The translations under genes were made by a program, and so were the position numbers. A stretch of 64,000 nucleotides of DNA from Micromonospora sp. WMMD1102 (lineage in GTDB: Bacteria; Actinomycetota; Actinomycetes; Mycobacteriales; Micromonosporaceae). The DNA is taken from positions 806,001 through 870,000 of the forward strand of contig NZ_JARUBN010000001.1 of NCBI RefSeq assembly GCF_029626265.1. Reading direction: 5' to 3'. A model generated the notes under the pieces. The model worked only from the letters and a program-made list of their open reading frames with translations. It was not told where the DNA came from and searched no databases. Position 1 is the stretch's first letter. The number at the start of each line of letters is the position of its first letter. Positions 1 to 7,931 of the stretch are shown one piece after another.

Positions 1-1
1 C

Positions 2-127
2 CGACTGACCCTGGTCCGGGAGGCGACGCTGCTGCTCCTGCGGCACCGTCCGGCCCGCCGCCTGGCCTGGGCGCTGAAGCGGCACGGGGTCATCCGCGAG
101 CTGCGCCGCCGGCCCGTGCCTGCCTGA
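2..127 (+). CDS. C-terminal fragment of an unrecognised protein
   Basis: The reading frame is open from the left edge and ends at a TGA at 125-127, giving about 41 residues rich in Arg and Leu (it contains LKRHGVIRELRRRP). The codon third positions are GC-rich as in real genes here. A GC-rich hairpin follows within ten bases, which fits the end of a transcription unit. The fragment is too short to assign a family. The gene starts outside the window. Confidence 0.4.
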   Translation, partial: RLTLVREATLLLLRHRPARRLAWALKRHGVIRELRRRPVPA

Positions 128-132
128 TCGCC

Positions 133-169
133 CGGGGCCGCCCATGGTCCGGGTACGCGGACGGCCCCG
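133..169. terminator. Putative terminator hairpin
   Basis: An 8-bp perfect inverted repeat (CGGGGCCG at 133-140 and CGGCCCCG at 162-169) lies six bases after the stop of the leftmost gene. No T-run follows, so it is a candidate only. The rest of 170-369 shows no convincing gene. Confidence 0.35.
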
Positions 170-369
170 TCCGACGACTCGTCATGGCGATGGCGGGCAA
201 CTCGAACGCGGCAGGCATGGACCTTTGGCGCGACTCTTCCGACACGAACTCCGACCACCCTGAGGAACTCGGCGTTTGTGTCGGAGGAGTCAGGAAACGA
301 TCCGCTCGCCCTTGTCGGTGGCCGGGTCGTACCGGCCTTCGAGGTAGTCGATGAACGCCGAGCGGAAGA

Positions 370-759
370 TCACTGGCAGTTGCGTGTGTGGAAGGCCACC
401 CTCGTCACGGTCATGGGCACGTACAGGTGGCCGTCGCCAGAGGTGGCGCAGAGGGTGCCGGTGTAGACCGTCCCGGACCACGTGGCGGTCCAGGTGATGT
501 CGACGTTGCGGGAGGTGTAGTTGTAGAAGTTGAACACCGTGACGTTCCCGGACCAGTCTGCGGTGGTCACCAGGGACGGAGGCGCGGTGGGACCCTCCGC
601 CGGGTGATCCGTGTTGGCCCAACCGCAGAACGTGCCCTGCGTGCAGTTCCCGGGCGGCCAGATTCCGTAACCTCCTTCGGAGTCAGCCGCCGCCGAGGCG
701 GGAGACGCGGTGGCCAGCACGCCTGCGACGGCTGCGGCGACAGCGAGGGATTTCAACAT
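370..759 (-). CDS. Small secreted protein
   Basis: A 129-residue protein with a clear Sec signal peptide: a short basic start (MLKS), an Ala/Val-rich core and an ASPASAAA cleavage region around residues 20-25. The mature part has a pair of cysteines near its start (NCTQGTFCGW) and a Cys pair near its end, and is rich in Thr, Val and aromatic residues. This suggests a small disulfide-bonded beta-sheet protein. It loosely resembles the small Cys-containing secreted proteins annotated in actinomycetes as peptidase-inhibitor I36-like, but the match is weak and function is unknown. An AGGTGAG-like ribosome site precedes the ATG. It is divergent from the serine hydrolase gene. Confidence 0.65.
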   Translation of the reverse strand: MLKSLAVAAAVAGVLATASPASAAADSEGGYGIWPPGNCTQGTFCGWANTDHPAEGPTAPPSLVTTADWSGNVTVFNFYNYTSRNVDITWTATWSGTVYTGTLCATSGDGHLYVPMTVTRVAFHTRNCQ

Positions 760-932
760 GCCTCACCTACTTTCCAGCGAAAATATTGACGCATGTAAAT
801 TTTATGTGCGGAAATTTGACCGGTCAAGCACCTGTCGTGACCCCGCTGGGTTGTGCGATCCGACCAACGCGGGACCGATTTTTCGTCCTGATCGACGAAC
901 ACCGGGCCCGACCTCGAACTTTACGATCGCGC

Positions 933-2336
933 ATGGCGACGGTCACAGAGGTCCAGGCCATCCTGACGGCCCGGGTTCCCGAACTCCTCCGCGAACACCG
1001 GATACCGGGCGCGGCCTGGGCCGTCCTGCACGACGGTCAGATCGTCGACGGCGCCGCCGGACTGCTGAACACCGGCACCGGGGTCGAGGCGACGCCCGAC
1101 TCGCTCTTCCAGATCGGCTCGATCACCAAGCTCTGGACGAGCACCCTCGTGCTGCAACTGGTCGACGAGGGCAGGGTCGAGCTGGACGCGCCGGTCCGGA
1201 CGTATCTGCCGGAGTTCCGGATCGGCGACGAGGCGGCAGCCGCCGTCGTCACCACCCGGCAACTGTTGAACCACACGGCGGGCTTCGAGGGCGACATCTT
1301 CACCGACACCGGCGTCGGCGACGACTGCCTGGCCAAATTCGTCGACACCCTGCACGACGTCCCGCAACTCTTCGCGCCCGGCGAACAGTTCTCGTACAAC
1401 AACGCCGGGTACTGCGTGCTCGGCCGGCTCGTCGAGGTGGTGCGCGGAATCCCGTACGACGAGTGCCTGCGGCGGCACCTGATCGGGCCGCTCGGCCTGA
1501 CCCACACGGCGACCGGGCCGTACGAGGCGATCCTGCACCGGGTCGCGGTCGGCCACCTGGAGCCGGAGCCGGGCGCCGATCCGCGTCCGGCGCCGATCTG
1601 GGCACTCGCCCGGTCCAACGCGCCGGCCGGCGCCATGCTCGCGATGCGTCCCCGCGACCTGCTCGGCTTCGCCCGGATGCACCTCGACGACGGCCGGGCC
1701 GCCGACGGCACGCAGGTGCTGGCGCCGGGCACCGCAGCCCGGATGCGGCGGCGCGAGGTGGGGCTGCCCGACCTCGGGCTGATGGGCACCTCGTGGGGGC
1801 TCGGCTTCGAGCGCTTCGACACCCCGGCCGGGGCGCTGGTCGGGCACGACGGCAACACCATCGGGCAGGCCGCCTTCCTGCGCGTCGTCGTCGAGGACGG
1901 GCTCGCGGTGACCCTGCTGACCAACGGTGGCGACGCGATGTCGCTATACCGGGACGTCTTCCGGCTCGTGCTCGGCGAACTCGGCAGCATCGCGCTGCCC
2001 GACCTGCCGCAGCCGCCGGAGCATCCGGAGCCGGTGGACGCGCGGCGGTTCGTCGGGACGTACACGTCGCAGGTGGCGGAGCTGGCGGTCAGCCAGGACG
2101 AGGACGGCCGGATCTGGATCGAACAGACACCCAAGGGCGACATCGCCGAACTCGTGGGACAGGCGTCCCGCAAGGAACTCGTGCACTACCGGGGCGACAG
2201 CCTCATCCCGCTGGAGCCGGAGCACGGCGTCCACGCACCGCACGCGTTCGTCGGCGACGACGGCGCGGGCCGCGCCCGGTTCCTGCACGTCGGCCGGGCT
2301 GTCCGCCGGGCCGACGCCACGGCATCGTCCGGCTGA
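933..2336 (+). CDS. Serine hydrolase, class C beta-lactamase / PBP-like fold
   Basis: A 467-residue member of the beta-lactamase-related (Pfam Beta-lactamase) serine hydrolases, which include esterases, D-aminopeptidases and class C beta-lactamases. The three catalytic motifs are visible: SITK (SxxK, nucleophile Ser63 and Lys66), YNN at 155-157 (YxN), and HDG at 305-307 in place of KTG, as is common in the esterase/peptidase branch. No signal peptide is seen with the ATG at 933. The frame is open upstream to 786, but that extension is Arg/Thr-rich without family likeness, so 933 is preferred even though no good ribosome site is seen. A C-terminal lipocalin-like beta domain (about 375-460, beginning FVGTYTSQ) is typical of this branch. 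The substrate cannot be told from sequence. Confidence 0.85.
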   Translation: MATVTEVQAILTARVPELLREHRIPGAAWAVLHDGQIVDGAAGLLNTGTGVEATPDSLFQIGSITKLWTSTLVLQLVDEGRVELDAPVRTYLPEFRIGDEAAAAVVTTRQLLNHTAGFEGDIFTDTGVGDDCLAKFVDTLHDVPQLFAPGEQFSYNNAGYCVLGRLVEVVRGIPYDECLRRHLIGPLGLTHTATGPYEAILHRVAVGHLEPEPGADPRPAPIWALARSNAPAGAMLAMRPRDLLGFARMHLDDGRAADGTQVLAPGTAARMRRREVGLPDLGLMGTSWGLGFERFDTPAGALVGHDGNTIGQAAFLRVVVEDGLAVTLLTNGGDAMSLYRDVFRLVLGELGSIALPDLPQPPEHPEPVDARRFVGTYTSQVAELAVSQDEDGRIWIEQTPKGDIAELVGQASRKELVHYRGDSLIPLEPEHGVHAPHAFVGDDGAGRARFLHVGRAVRRADATASSG

Positions 2337-2451
2337 CCCCGGGGGCCGTCCGCCGGGCGGACGTCACCGCACCGTCCGCCTGACGCGGACCGTACCGCAG
2401 CACGCCCCACACCCGTCGAGCCGGCAGGCTGGAAGAGGACTCCCCAGATGA

Positions 2452-2682
2452 GAAGCCGCCACCGCCGCGCTGACCCTCTGCGGCCTGCTCCTCGGCTCGA
2501 TGGTCGCCGGCACCGATACGCCCACCTTGGACGGTCTCGGCGCGGTCGGCGGCGGTGCCCACGCCGACGACGAGCACGTGCTGCTGGAGTTCCTCCCCGG
2601 CCGTACGGCGCTGCTGACCGCGCTGATCGCCGAGCTGCGCTCCGCCGCGCCGGTCCGACCCCGGACGACGGGTGCCCGGTGA
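2452..2682 (+). pseudogene. C-terminal remnant of an M20-family metallopeptidase
   Basis: Only about 76 residues remain, but they carry the M20 C-terminal signature: TPTLDGLGAVGGGAHADDEH followed by an amphipathic final helix, as in carboxypeptidase G2/ArgE/DapE relatives (usually about 380 residues). The frame is closed by a TGA at 2449-2451 and the zinc-binding N-terminal two thirds are absent. The intact 3' end still overlaps the next gene by GTGA (stop 2680-2682). The fragment was therefore once the first gene of the operon with the GNAT and racemase genes and has lost its 5' part by deletion. Confidence 0.75.
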
Positions 2683-3755
2683 CCATGACGAGTTCGGAGA
2701 ACCTGGACGGCAACAGCGCCGAGCTGCCCGATGCCGAGCTGCCCGACGCCGCACTGCCCGACGCCCCGCCGCCCGATGCCGCGCCAATCGGCGCCGCGTC
2801 GTCCGGTGTCGCCGCCGAAGCCGTTCCGAGGGCCCGGCCCGCTGCCGTCGGCGCCGGCGGCAGTGCCCGGGACGCCGTCGACGAGGCGGTGGCGAGTGCC
2901 CGGTACGCCGCCGAGGCGGCCGGGGTCAGCGTGCGGGAGGTGACCGAGCTGCGCGACCTGGAGCGGGTCGTCCGGCTCCTCGCCCGGATCTGGGGCCGGG
3001 ACGCCAACCCGCCGATGAGCCTCGAACTGCTGCGGGCCCTCGACAAGGCGGGCAACTACGTGGGCGGCGCCTTCGTGGCCGACGAGCTGGTCGGGGCGTG
3101 CGTCGGCTTCTTCCACGCCCCGGCGGAGGACACCCTGCACAGCCACATCGCCGGCGTCTCGCCCGAGCTGGTCGGGCGGCACGTCGGCTTCGCCCTCAAG
3201 CTCCACCAGCGGGCCTGGACGATGTGCCGGGGCGTCGACCAGATCACCTGGACGTTCGACCCGCTGGTGTCCCGGAACGCCTTCTTCAACATCGTCAAGC
3301 TGGCCGCCCGGCCGGTCGAGTACCTGCCGAACTTCTACGGCCTGATGGCGGACGGGGTCAACCGGAGCAGCGACACCGACCGGCTGCTCGTGCACTGGCC
3401 GCTGCGCGACCCGGCCGTCGCGGCGGCCTGCGGCCGGGCAGGCGGCGGTACGGCGCCACCCCGCCCGCCGTCCGGGCCGTACCCGGCTCCCGGTCCGGCT
3501 GCCGGTCCGGCTGCCGACGCGGTGGTGGCGCTGGGCATCGCGGCGGACGGCTCGCCCGAGCCGGGCCGCCTCGACGGGGCGACGAGCCTGGTGGCCGTCC
3601 CGCCGGACATCACCGGCCTGCGCGGCACCGACCCGGTGCTGGCCGGGCGCTGGCGCGGCGCCGTACGCGAGGCGATGACGGCCCTGCCGGCGCAGGGCGC
3701 CACGGTGGTCGGGTTCGACCGGACCGGAGGATACGTGCTGCGGAGGAATCGATGA
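2679..3755 (+). CDS. GNAT-family N-acetyltransferase
   Basis: A 358-residue protein. The first 80 residues are low complexity, with repeated ELPDA-type blocks and Ala/Pro runs. A GNAT-like core (about 85-250) follows, with VGGAFVADELVGACVGFF and HVGFALKLHQRAW matching the beta4 and acetyl-CoA-binding region of this superfamily, and WTFDPLVSRNAFFN as a conserved block. The GTG start at 2679 overlaps the stop of the M20 remnant (GTGA), and the stop overlaps the ATG of the racemase gene (ATGA), so the three are translationally coupled. Proteins of this type often lie next to N-acylamino-acid racemase-like genes in actinomycetes. This suggests a role in N-acyl amino acid metabolism; the acceptor is unknown. 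An ATG at 2685 is an alternative start. Confidence 0.8.
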   Translation: MTMTSSENLDGNSAELPDAELPDAALPDAPPPDAAPIGAASSGVAAEAVPRARPAAVGAGGSARDAVDEAVASARYAAEAAGVSVREVTELRDLERVVRLLARIWGRDANPPMSLELLRALDKAGNYVGGAFVADELVGACVGFFHAPAEDTLHSHIAGVSPELVGRHVGFALKLHQRAWTMCRGVDQITWTFDPLVSRNAFFNIVKLAARPVEYLPNFYGLMADGVNRSSDTDRLLVHWPLRDPAVAAACGRAGGGTAPPRPPSGPYPAPGPAAGPAADAVVALGIAADGSPEPGRLDGATSLVAVPPDITGLRGTDPVLAGRWRGAVREAMTALPAQGATVVGFDRTGGYVLRRNR

Positions 3756-4858
3756 AACTCACCGGGTTCGAGCTGCGCTGGATCACCATGCCCCTGGTGG
3801 CCCCGTTCCGTACCTCGTTCGGCACGACGACCAGCCGCGAGGTCCTGCTGGTGCGCGCCGTCACCGAGGACGCCGAGGGCTGGGGCGAGTGTGTCGCGAT
3901 GGCCGACCCGTTCTACTCGGCGGAGTACGCCGAGGGGGCCGCCGCCGTACTGCGCGACCACCTCGTCCCGGCGCTGGCCGCGGCGAAGCCCACGCACACC
4001 CCGGCGGTGGCCGGCGCGCTCGCCCCGGTGAAGGGGCACCGGATGGCCAAGGCGGCCCTGGAGACCGCCGTCCTCGACGCCGAACTGCGCGCCGAGGGCC
4101 GCTCGTTCGCCCGGGAACTCGGCGCCGTACGGGACCGGGTGCCCTGCGGCGTCTCCGTCGGGATCATGGAGAGCGTTCCCGCCCTGCTCGACGCCGTCGA
4201 CGGCTACCTCGCCGAGGGGTACGTCCGGATCAAGCTGAAGATCGAGCCCGGCTGGGACGTCGAGCCGGTACGCGCCGTACGCGAGCGGTTCGGCGACGAG
4301 CTGCTCCTACAGGCCGACGCGAACGCCGCGTACGCGCTCTCCGACGCCCGGCACCTCGCCGCGCTCGACCCGTTCGACCTGCTGCTGATCGAACAGCCGC
4401 TGGCCGAGGAGGACGTGCTCGGCCACGCCGACCTGGCCCGCCTGATCCGCACCCCGGTCTGCCTCGACGAGTCGATCACCTCGGCCGCCTCCGCCGCCGC
4501 CGCGATCCGGCTCGGCGCCTGCCGGATCGTGAACGTCAAGCCGGGCCGGGTCGGCGGATACCTGGAGGCGAGGCGGATCCACGACGTCTGCGCCGCGCAC
4601 GGCGTACCCGTGTGGTGTGGTGGCATGCTCGAGACCGGCCTGGGCCGGGCCGCGAACGTGGCCCTGGCCGCGCTGCCGGGCTTCACGCTGCCCGGCGACA
4701 CCTCCGCGTCCGGCCGCTACTACGCCGCCGACATCACCGAGCCGTTCGTGCTGGACGGGGGACACCTGCCGGTGCCCACCGGTCCGGGCCTGGGCGTGGC
4801 CCCGGACCCGGACCGGCTGGCCGACTGCACCGACCGGGTGGAGTGGATCGCGGTCTGA
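3752..4858 (+). CDS. N-acylamino-acid racemase / o-succinylbenzoate synthase-like enzyme
   Basis: A 368-residue enolase-superfamily enzyme of the muconate-lactonising subgroup. The acid-base and metal residues are in place: KLK (Lys161, Lys163), QADAN (Asp189), IEQPL (Glu214), CLDES (Asp239) and VKPGR (Lys263). Members do either the MenC reaction of menaquinone synthesis or racemisation of N-acyl amino acids, and many do both. The neighbours (an acetyltransferase and, once, an M20 deacylase) favour the racemase role; no other men genes are present. GGAGG at 3742-3746 precedes the ATG, which overlaps the previous stop. Confidence 0.85.
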   Translation: MKLTGFELRWITMPLVAPFRTSFGTTTSREVLLVRAVTEDAEGWGECVAMADPFYSAEYAEGAAAVLRDHLVPALAAAKPTHTPAVAGALAPVKGHRMAKAALETAVLDAELRAEGRSFARELGAVRDRVPCGVSVGIMESVPALLDAVDGYLAEGYVRIKLKIEPGWDVEPVRAVRERFGDELLLQADANAAYALSDARHLAALDPFDLLLIEQPLAEEDVLGHADLARLIRTPVCLDESITSAASAAAAIRLGACRIVNVKPGRVGGYLEARRIHDVCAAHGVPVWCGGMLETGLGRAANVALAALPGFTLPGDTSASGRYYAADITEPFVLDGGHLPVPTGPGLGVAPDPDRLADCTDRVEWIAV

Positions 4859-5045
4859 CCCGTCGAGGGTCTCCTCCGCGGACCGGGACCGAGTTCCGGG
4901 CGTCGCGGAGACCCCGTGCCGGCCGGCGGCGCCCGTTGTCGGGGCCACCCCGGGCCTCTATCGTCGTAGCGAGGTCCAGGTCAGGGAGTGCCCCATCACC
5001 GCGAACCCCGTCCCGTCGACGCGACCGCGCGCCAGTCTCGGTCGC

Positions 5046-6655
5046 GTGCTGGACGACCTCGGCTCGATGCTGCTGGAGCTGGTGCACGGCGACCCGGAGC
5101 AGGCCGAGCCGGTCGGCGCCGTGGCAATCCACGACCCGGACGACAACCCGGTGCTGCCGCCCCGCGCGCTCGTGCTGGGCGTCGGCGTCAGCGACCCGGC
5201 GGCGATCGTCGACCTGATCGGCCAGATCGGCGCGCAGCGGGCCGTCGCGCTCATCCTGCGCTCGTCGGCCCCGGCGCCCCACCGGTCAGGGCGGCGGCCG
5301 ACGAGGCCGGGGTGGTCCTGCTCGGCCTGCGCCGGGGCGCACCGTGGGCACACCTCGCGGCGATGCTGCGCTCGCTGCTGGCCGAGGGCGAGGTCGGGGT
5401 GGCCGAGTCCGAGTCGCTGCTGGGGCTGCCCTCCGGTGACCTGTTCGCGGTGGCCAACGCGATCGCGGCACTCATCGACGCGCCGATCACCATCGAGGAC
5501 CTCAGCTCCCGGGTGCTCGCCTTCTCCGGCCGGCAGGAGGAGGCGGACGCGCCACGGGTGGAGGTCATCCTCGGCCGCCAGGTCCCCGAACGCTACACGC
5601 AGGTGCTCACCGAGCGCGGTGTCTTCCGCGAACTGATCCGCACCGACCAGCCGGTGCGGATCGACCCGATCGGCGACGGCCGGCACGGGTACTCGATGCC
5701 ACGCTGGGCGGTCTCCGTCCGGGCCGGCGACGAGGTGCTCGGCTCCATCTGGGCGGCGACGCGCCAGGATCTCACCGAGGAGCGGGCCGCGGCCCTGCGG
5801 GACGCGGCCAAGCTGGTGGCGCTGCACCTGATGCGGCTGCGGGCCGGCACGGACGTCCAGCGCCGGCTCCGGGTGGACCTGCTCAGCTCGGCGCTGGAGG
5901 GCGGCGCGGGTGCCCGCTCGGCCCTGGAACGGCTCGGCCTGGCCGGCCAGCCGCTGCTGCTGCTCGGTGCCGCGCTGGCCCCCGGCGGCGGGTCGGGCGC
6001 CGACGACCCCGCCTTCGTCCAGGAGCGCCAGCGACTCGGCGACGCCTTCGCCGTTTACCTGCACGCGGTCCAGCCGCGCAGCACCACGGCGCTGGTCGGC
6101 GGCATCGCGTACGGCCTGCTTCCGACCGCGCCGGGCGACACCGAGACCCGGGGCCAGCGCCTCGCGGCCGACTTCCTGGACCGGGTCGGCGACCGGTACC
6201 GCCCGGTGGTCGGCATCGGCCCGGTGGCCCGGGACATCAGCGAGCTGGTGCACGCCCGCGCCTGCGTCGACCGCACCCTGCGGGTACTGGCCCAGGCCCG
6301 CGGCGACCGGCGGACCGCCCGGATCGACGACGTACACGTCGAGTCCCTGCTGCTGGAGCTGCGGGACCTGGCGGCGGCCCGTGGTGACGGCCCGACCGGC
6401 GGCATCCGCAAACTCATCGAGTACGACCGCCGGCACGGCACCCGCCTGGTCGACACCCTGGCCACCTGGCTGGACCACTACGGCGACGTGGCGGCGGCGG
6501 CCCAGTCGTCGTACGTGCACCCGAACACGTTCCGCTACCGGCTCCGCCGGCTCGCCGAGGTCGGCGACATCAACCTGCGCGACCCCGACGAACGCTTCGC
6601 GGCGATGCTGCAACTCCGGCTGCTCGTTTCCCGCCCGGAGAACCCGCCGGCCTGA
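5046..6655 (+). pseudogene. PucR-family transcriptional regulator, frameshifted
   Basis: Two frames together make one PucR-type regulator of about 535 residues. The N-terminal part (VLDDLGSMLLELV onwards, with the purine-catabolism-like block VLPPRALVLGVGV) reads in one frame up to about 5275. The rest (AAADEAGVVLLGL through the C-terminal helix-turn-helix, VAAAAQSSYVHPNTFRYRLR) reads in another. The shift matches loss of one base in the C/G runs around 5270-5290. The first in-frame start for the N-terminal part is GTG 5046. The gene follows the racemase in the same direction after about 190 bases and may have controlled that operon. A sequencing error cannot be excluded. Confidence 0.75.
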
Positions 6656-6683
6656 CCTGCCGTCGCGCGGAAGCGGAACCGCG

Positions 6684-7931
6684 TCAGCCTCGGCCGTCCG
6701 CCAGGTCCAGCAGGAGGTCGTCGAGGACGAGTTCCTCCTCGACCCGTACCCCGCGTTGCCGCATCGCCGCGCTCAGCTCGGGGTCCCAGACCGCGTCGAC
6801 AGGTGTGCCGTGCAGCGAGTCGGGTGCGGCGGCCGGGGCGGCGGCCAGGTATTCGGCGGCGTCGTACCGCCACGGCCGCCAGGGCAGGCGCGATCCGAGC
6901 AGGTTGGCGATCCGCACCCCACCCCAGTCGAAGTCGCCGTGGTAGCGCAGCTGGCAACCCTGCTCCGCGAGACCGCGCAGCAGCCGCAGCGCGGCGGTGG
7001 AGGGTTGGCCGCCGGCACAAACCAGCGGTGGGCAGGCCCGGCCGAGCCGGTCCGCGGCGGCGGCGAGGACGGTCGGGTTCTCGCAGACGTACACCGGGAT
7101 GGCGCGGAAGCGGAGCCCGTCCCGCCCGATCTGCCGCAGCGTGAGTACCACCGGCTCGCCGAGTTCGGTGGCGGTCGCGGTGAGGTCGTGCAGCCGGCTG
7201 CCGGTGGCGGCGGGCAGGTTGAGGACGAGCACGGTCGAGGAGAGTTCGTCGACGAGTACGCCGGCGACGTCCCAGAGCGCGCGTCGCTGCTCGGCGGCGG
7301 AGGCGGGCAGCGCCCCGGCACGCCACCAGGTGGCCCGCACGGCCGAGAGCACAAGCGTCGCGACCGGGCTGTCGGCGTCGAGGGCGTGTGCGTCACCGAC
7401 GCTGCGGGCCGCGAGCCGGGCCAGCGGTACTCCTGCGGCGGGCAGCTCCCCGAGCACCGCGACCAGGTCGGCGGTGAGCCGGGCCGCCGTCTCCGGTGTC
7501 CGGCCGAGCCGGCGGACCAGAGCGGCGGTGCCGGGGTCGGCGCACCAGCCGGAGAGTTCCGCGCGACGGCTGCCGAGTGCCGGCAGCGGGGAGAGTGCGT
7601 CGCGCCAGGCGGCGGCCTCGGCGGCCCGGACGTCGGCGAGTACCCGGACCTCGCCGCCGAGGAGTTGGACCGCGGCGGCCAGCCCGTCGACGTGCATGCC
7701 ACTGCGCCGGACGACCCGGTCGAGGTCGTCGAGGTTGACCGTGAGCGAGCTGCCCCGGCCGGGTCGCCGTCCCAGCAGCCGTTCGACCGCCCGCCGCTCC
7801 GCCTCGGTCGGCTCGGCCAGCGAGAGGCTGCCGGTCAGTGCCCGGCCGTGCGCCAGCCGGGAACGCAGCCGTTGGACGAGCCGGGCGGTCTCCGGCCCGC
7901 CGAGCTGACGGTGCAGCCGCTCGGGGTCCAT
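6684..7931 (-). CDS. jetD: Wadjet type II nuclease subunit JetD (DUF2399/Toprim)
   Basis: A 415-residue TIGR02679-type protein, the topoisomerase VI-like nuclease subunit of Wadjet. The C-terminal Toprim fold is visible: VYVCENP supplies the metal-binding Glu284, and HGDFDWGG supplies Asp333 and Asp335. In characterised Wadjet systems JetD cleaves closed circular plasmid DNA once the JetABC motor has extruded it. The ATG overlaps the stop of jetC by one base (TGATG), and this is the last gene of the four-gene operon. An N-terminal DUF3323-like region (about 1-240) completes the expected layout, so the protein looks intact. Confidence 0.9.
   Translation of the reverse strand: MDPERLHRQLGGPETARLVQRLRSRLAHGRALTGSLSLAEPTEAERRAVERLLGRRPGRGSSLTVNLDDLDRVVRRSGMHVDGLAAAVQLLGGEVRVLADVRAAEAAAWRDALSPLPALGSRRAELSGWCADPGTAALVRRLGRTPETAARLTADLVAVLGELPAAGVPLARLAARSVGDAHALDADSPVATLVLSAVRATWWRAGALPASAAEQRRALWDVAGVLVDELSSTVLVLNLPAATGSRLHDLTATATELGEPVVLTLRQIGRDGLRFRAIPVYVCENPTVLAAAADRLGRACPPLVCAGGQPSTAALRLLRGLAEQGCQLRYHGDFDWGGVRIANLLGSRLPWRPWRYDAAEYLAAAPAAAPDSLHGTPVDAVWDPELSAAMRQRGVRVEEELVLDDLLLDLADGRG

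Noticed and set aside
2448..2678. Upstream extension of the GNAT frame to an ATG at 2448
   Set aside because: That frame is an Arg/Pro-rich shadow. The same bases read in another frame give the M20 C-terminal signature, and the GTGA overlap at 2679 sets the GNAT start.
4988..5270. GTG start at 4988 for the PucR gene in the downstream frame
   Set aside because: The product in that frame is low-complexity Arg/Ala/Gly. The family-like N-terminus is in a different frame, which shows a frameshift instead.
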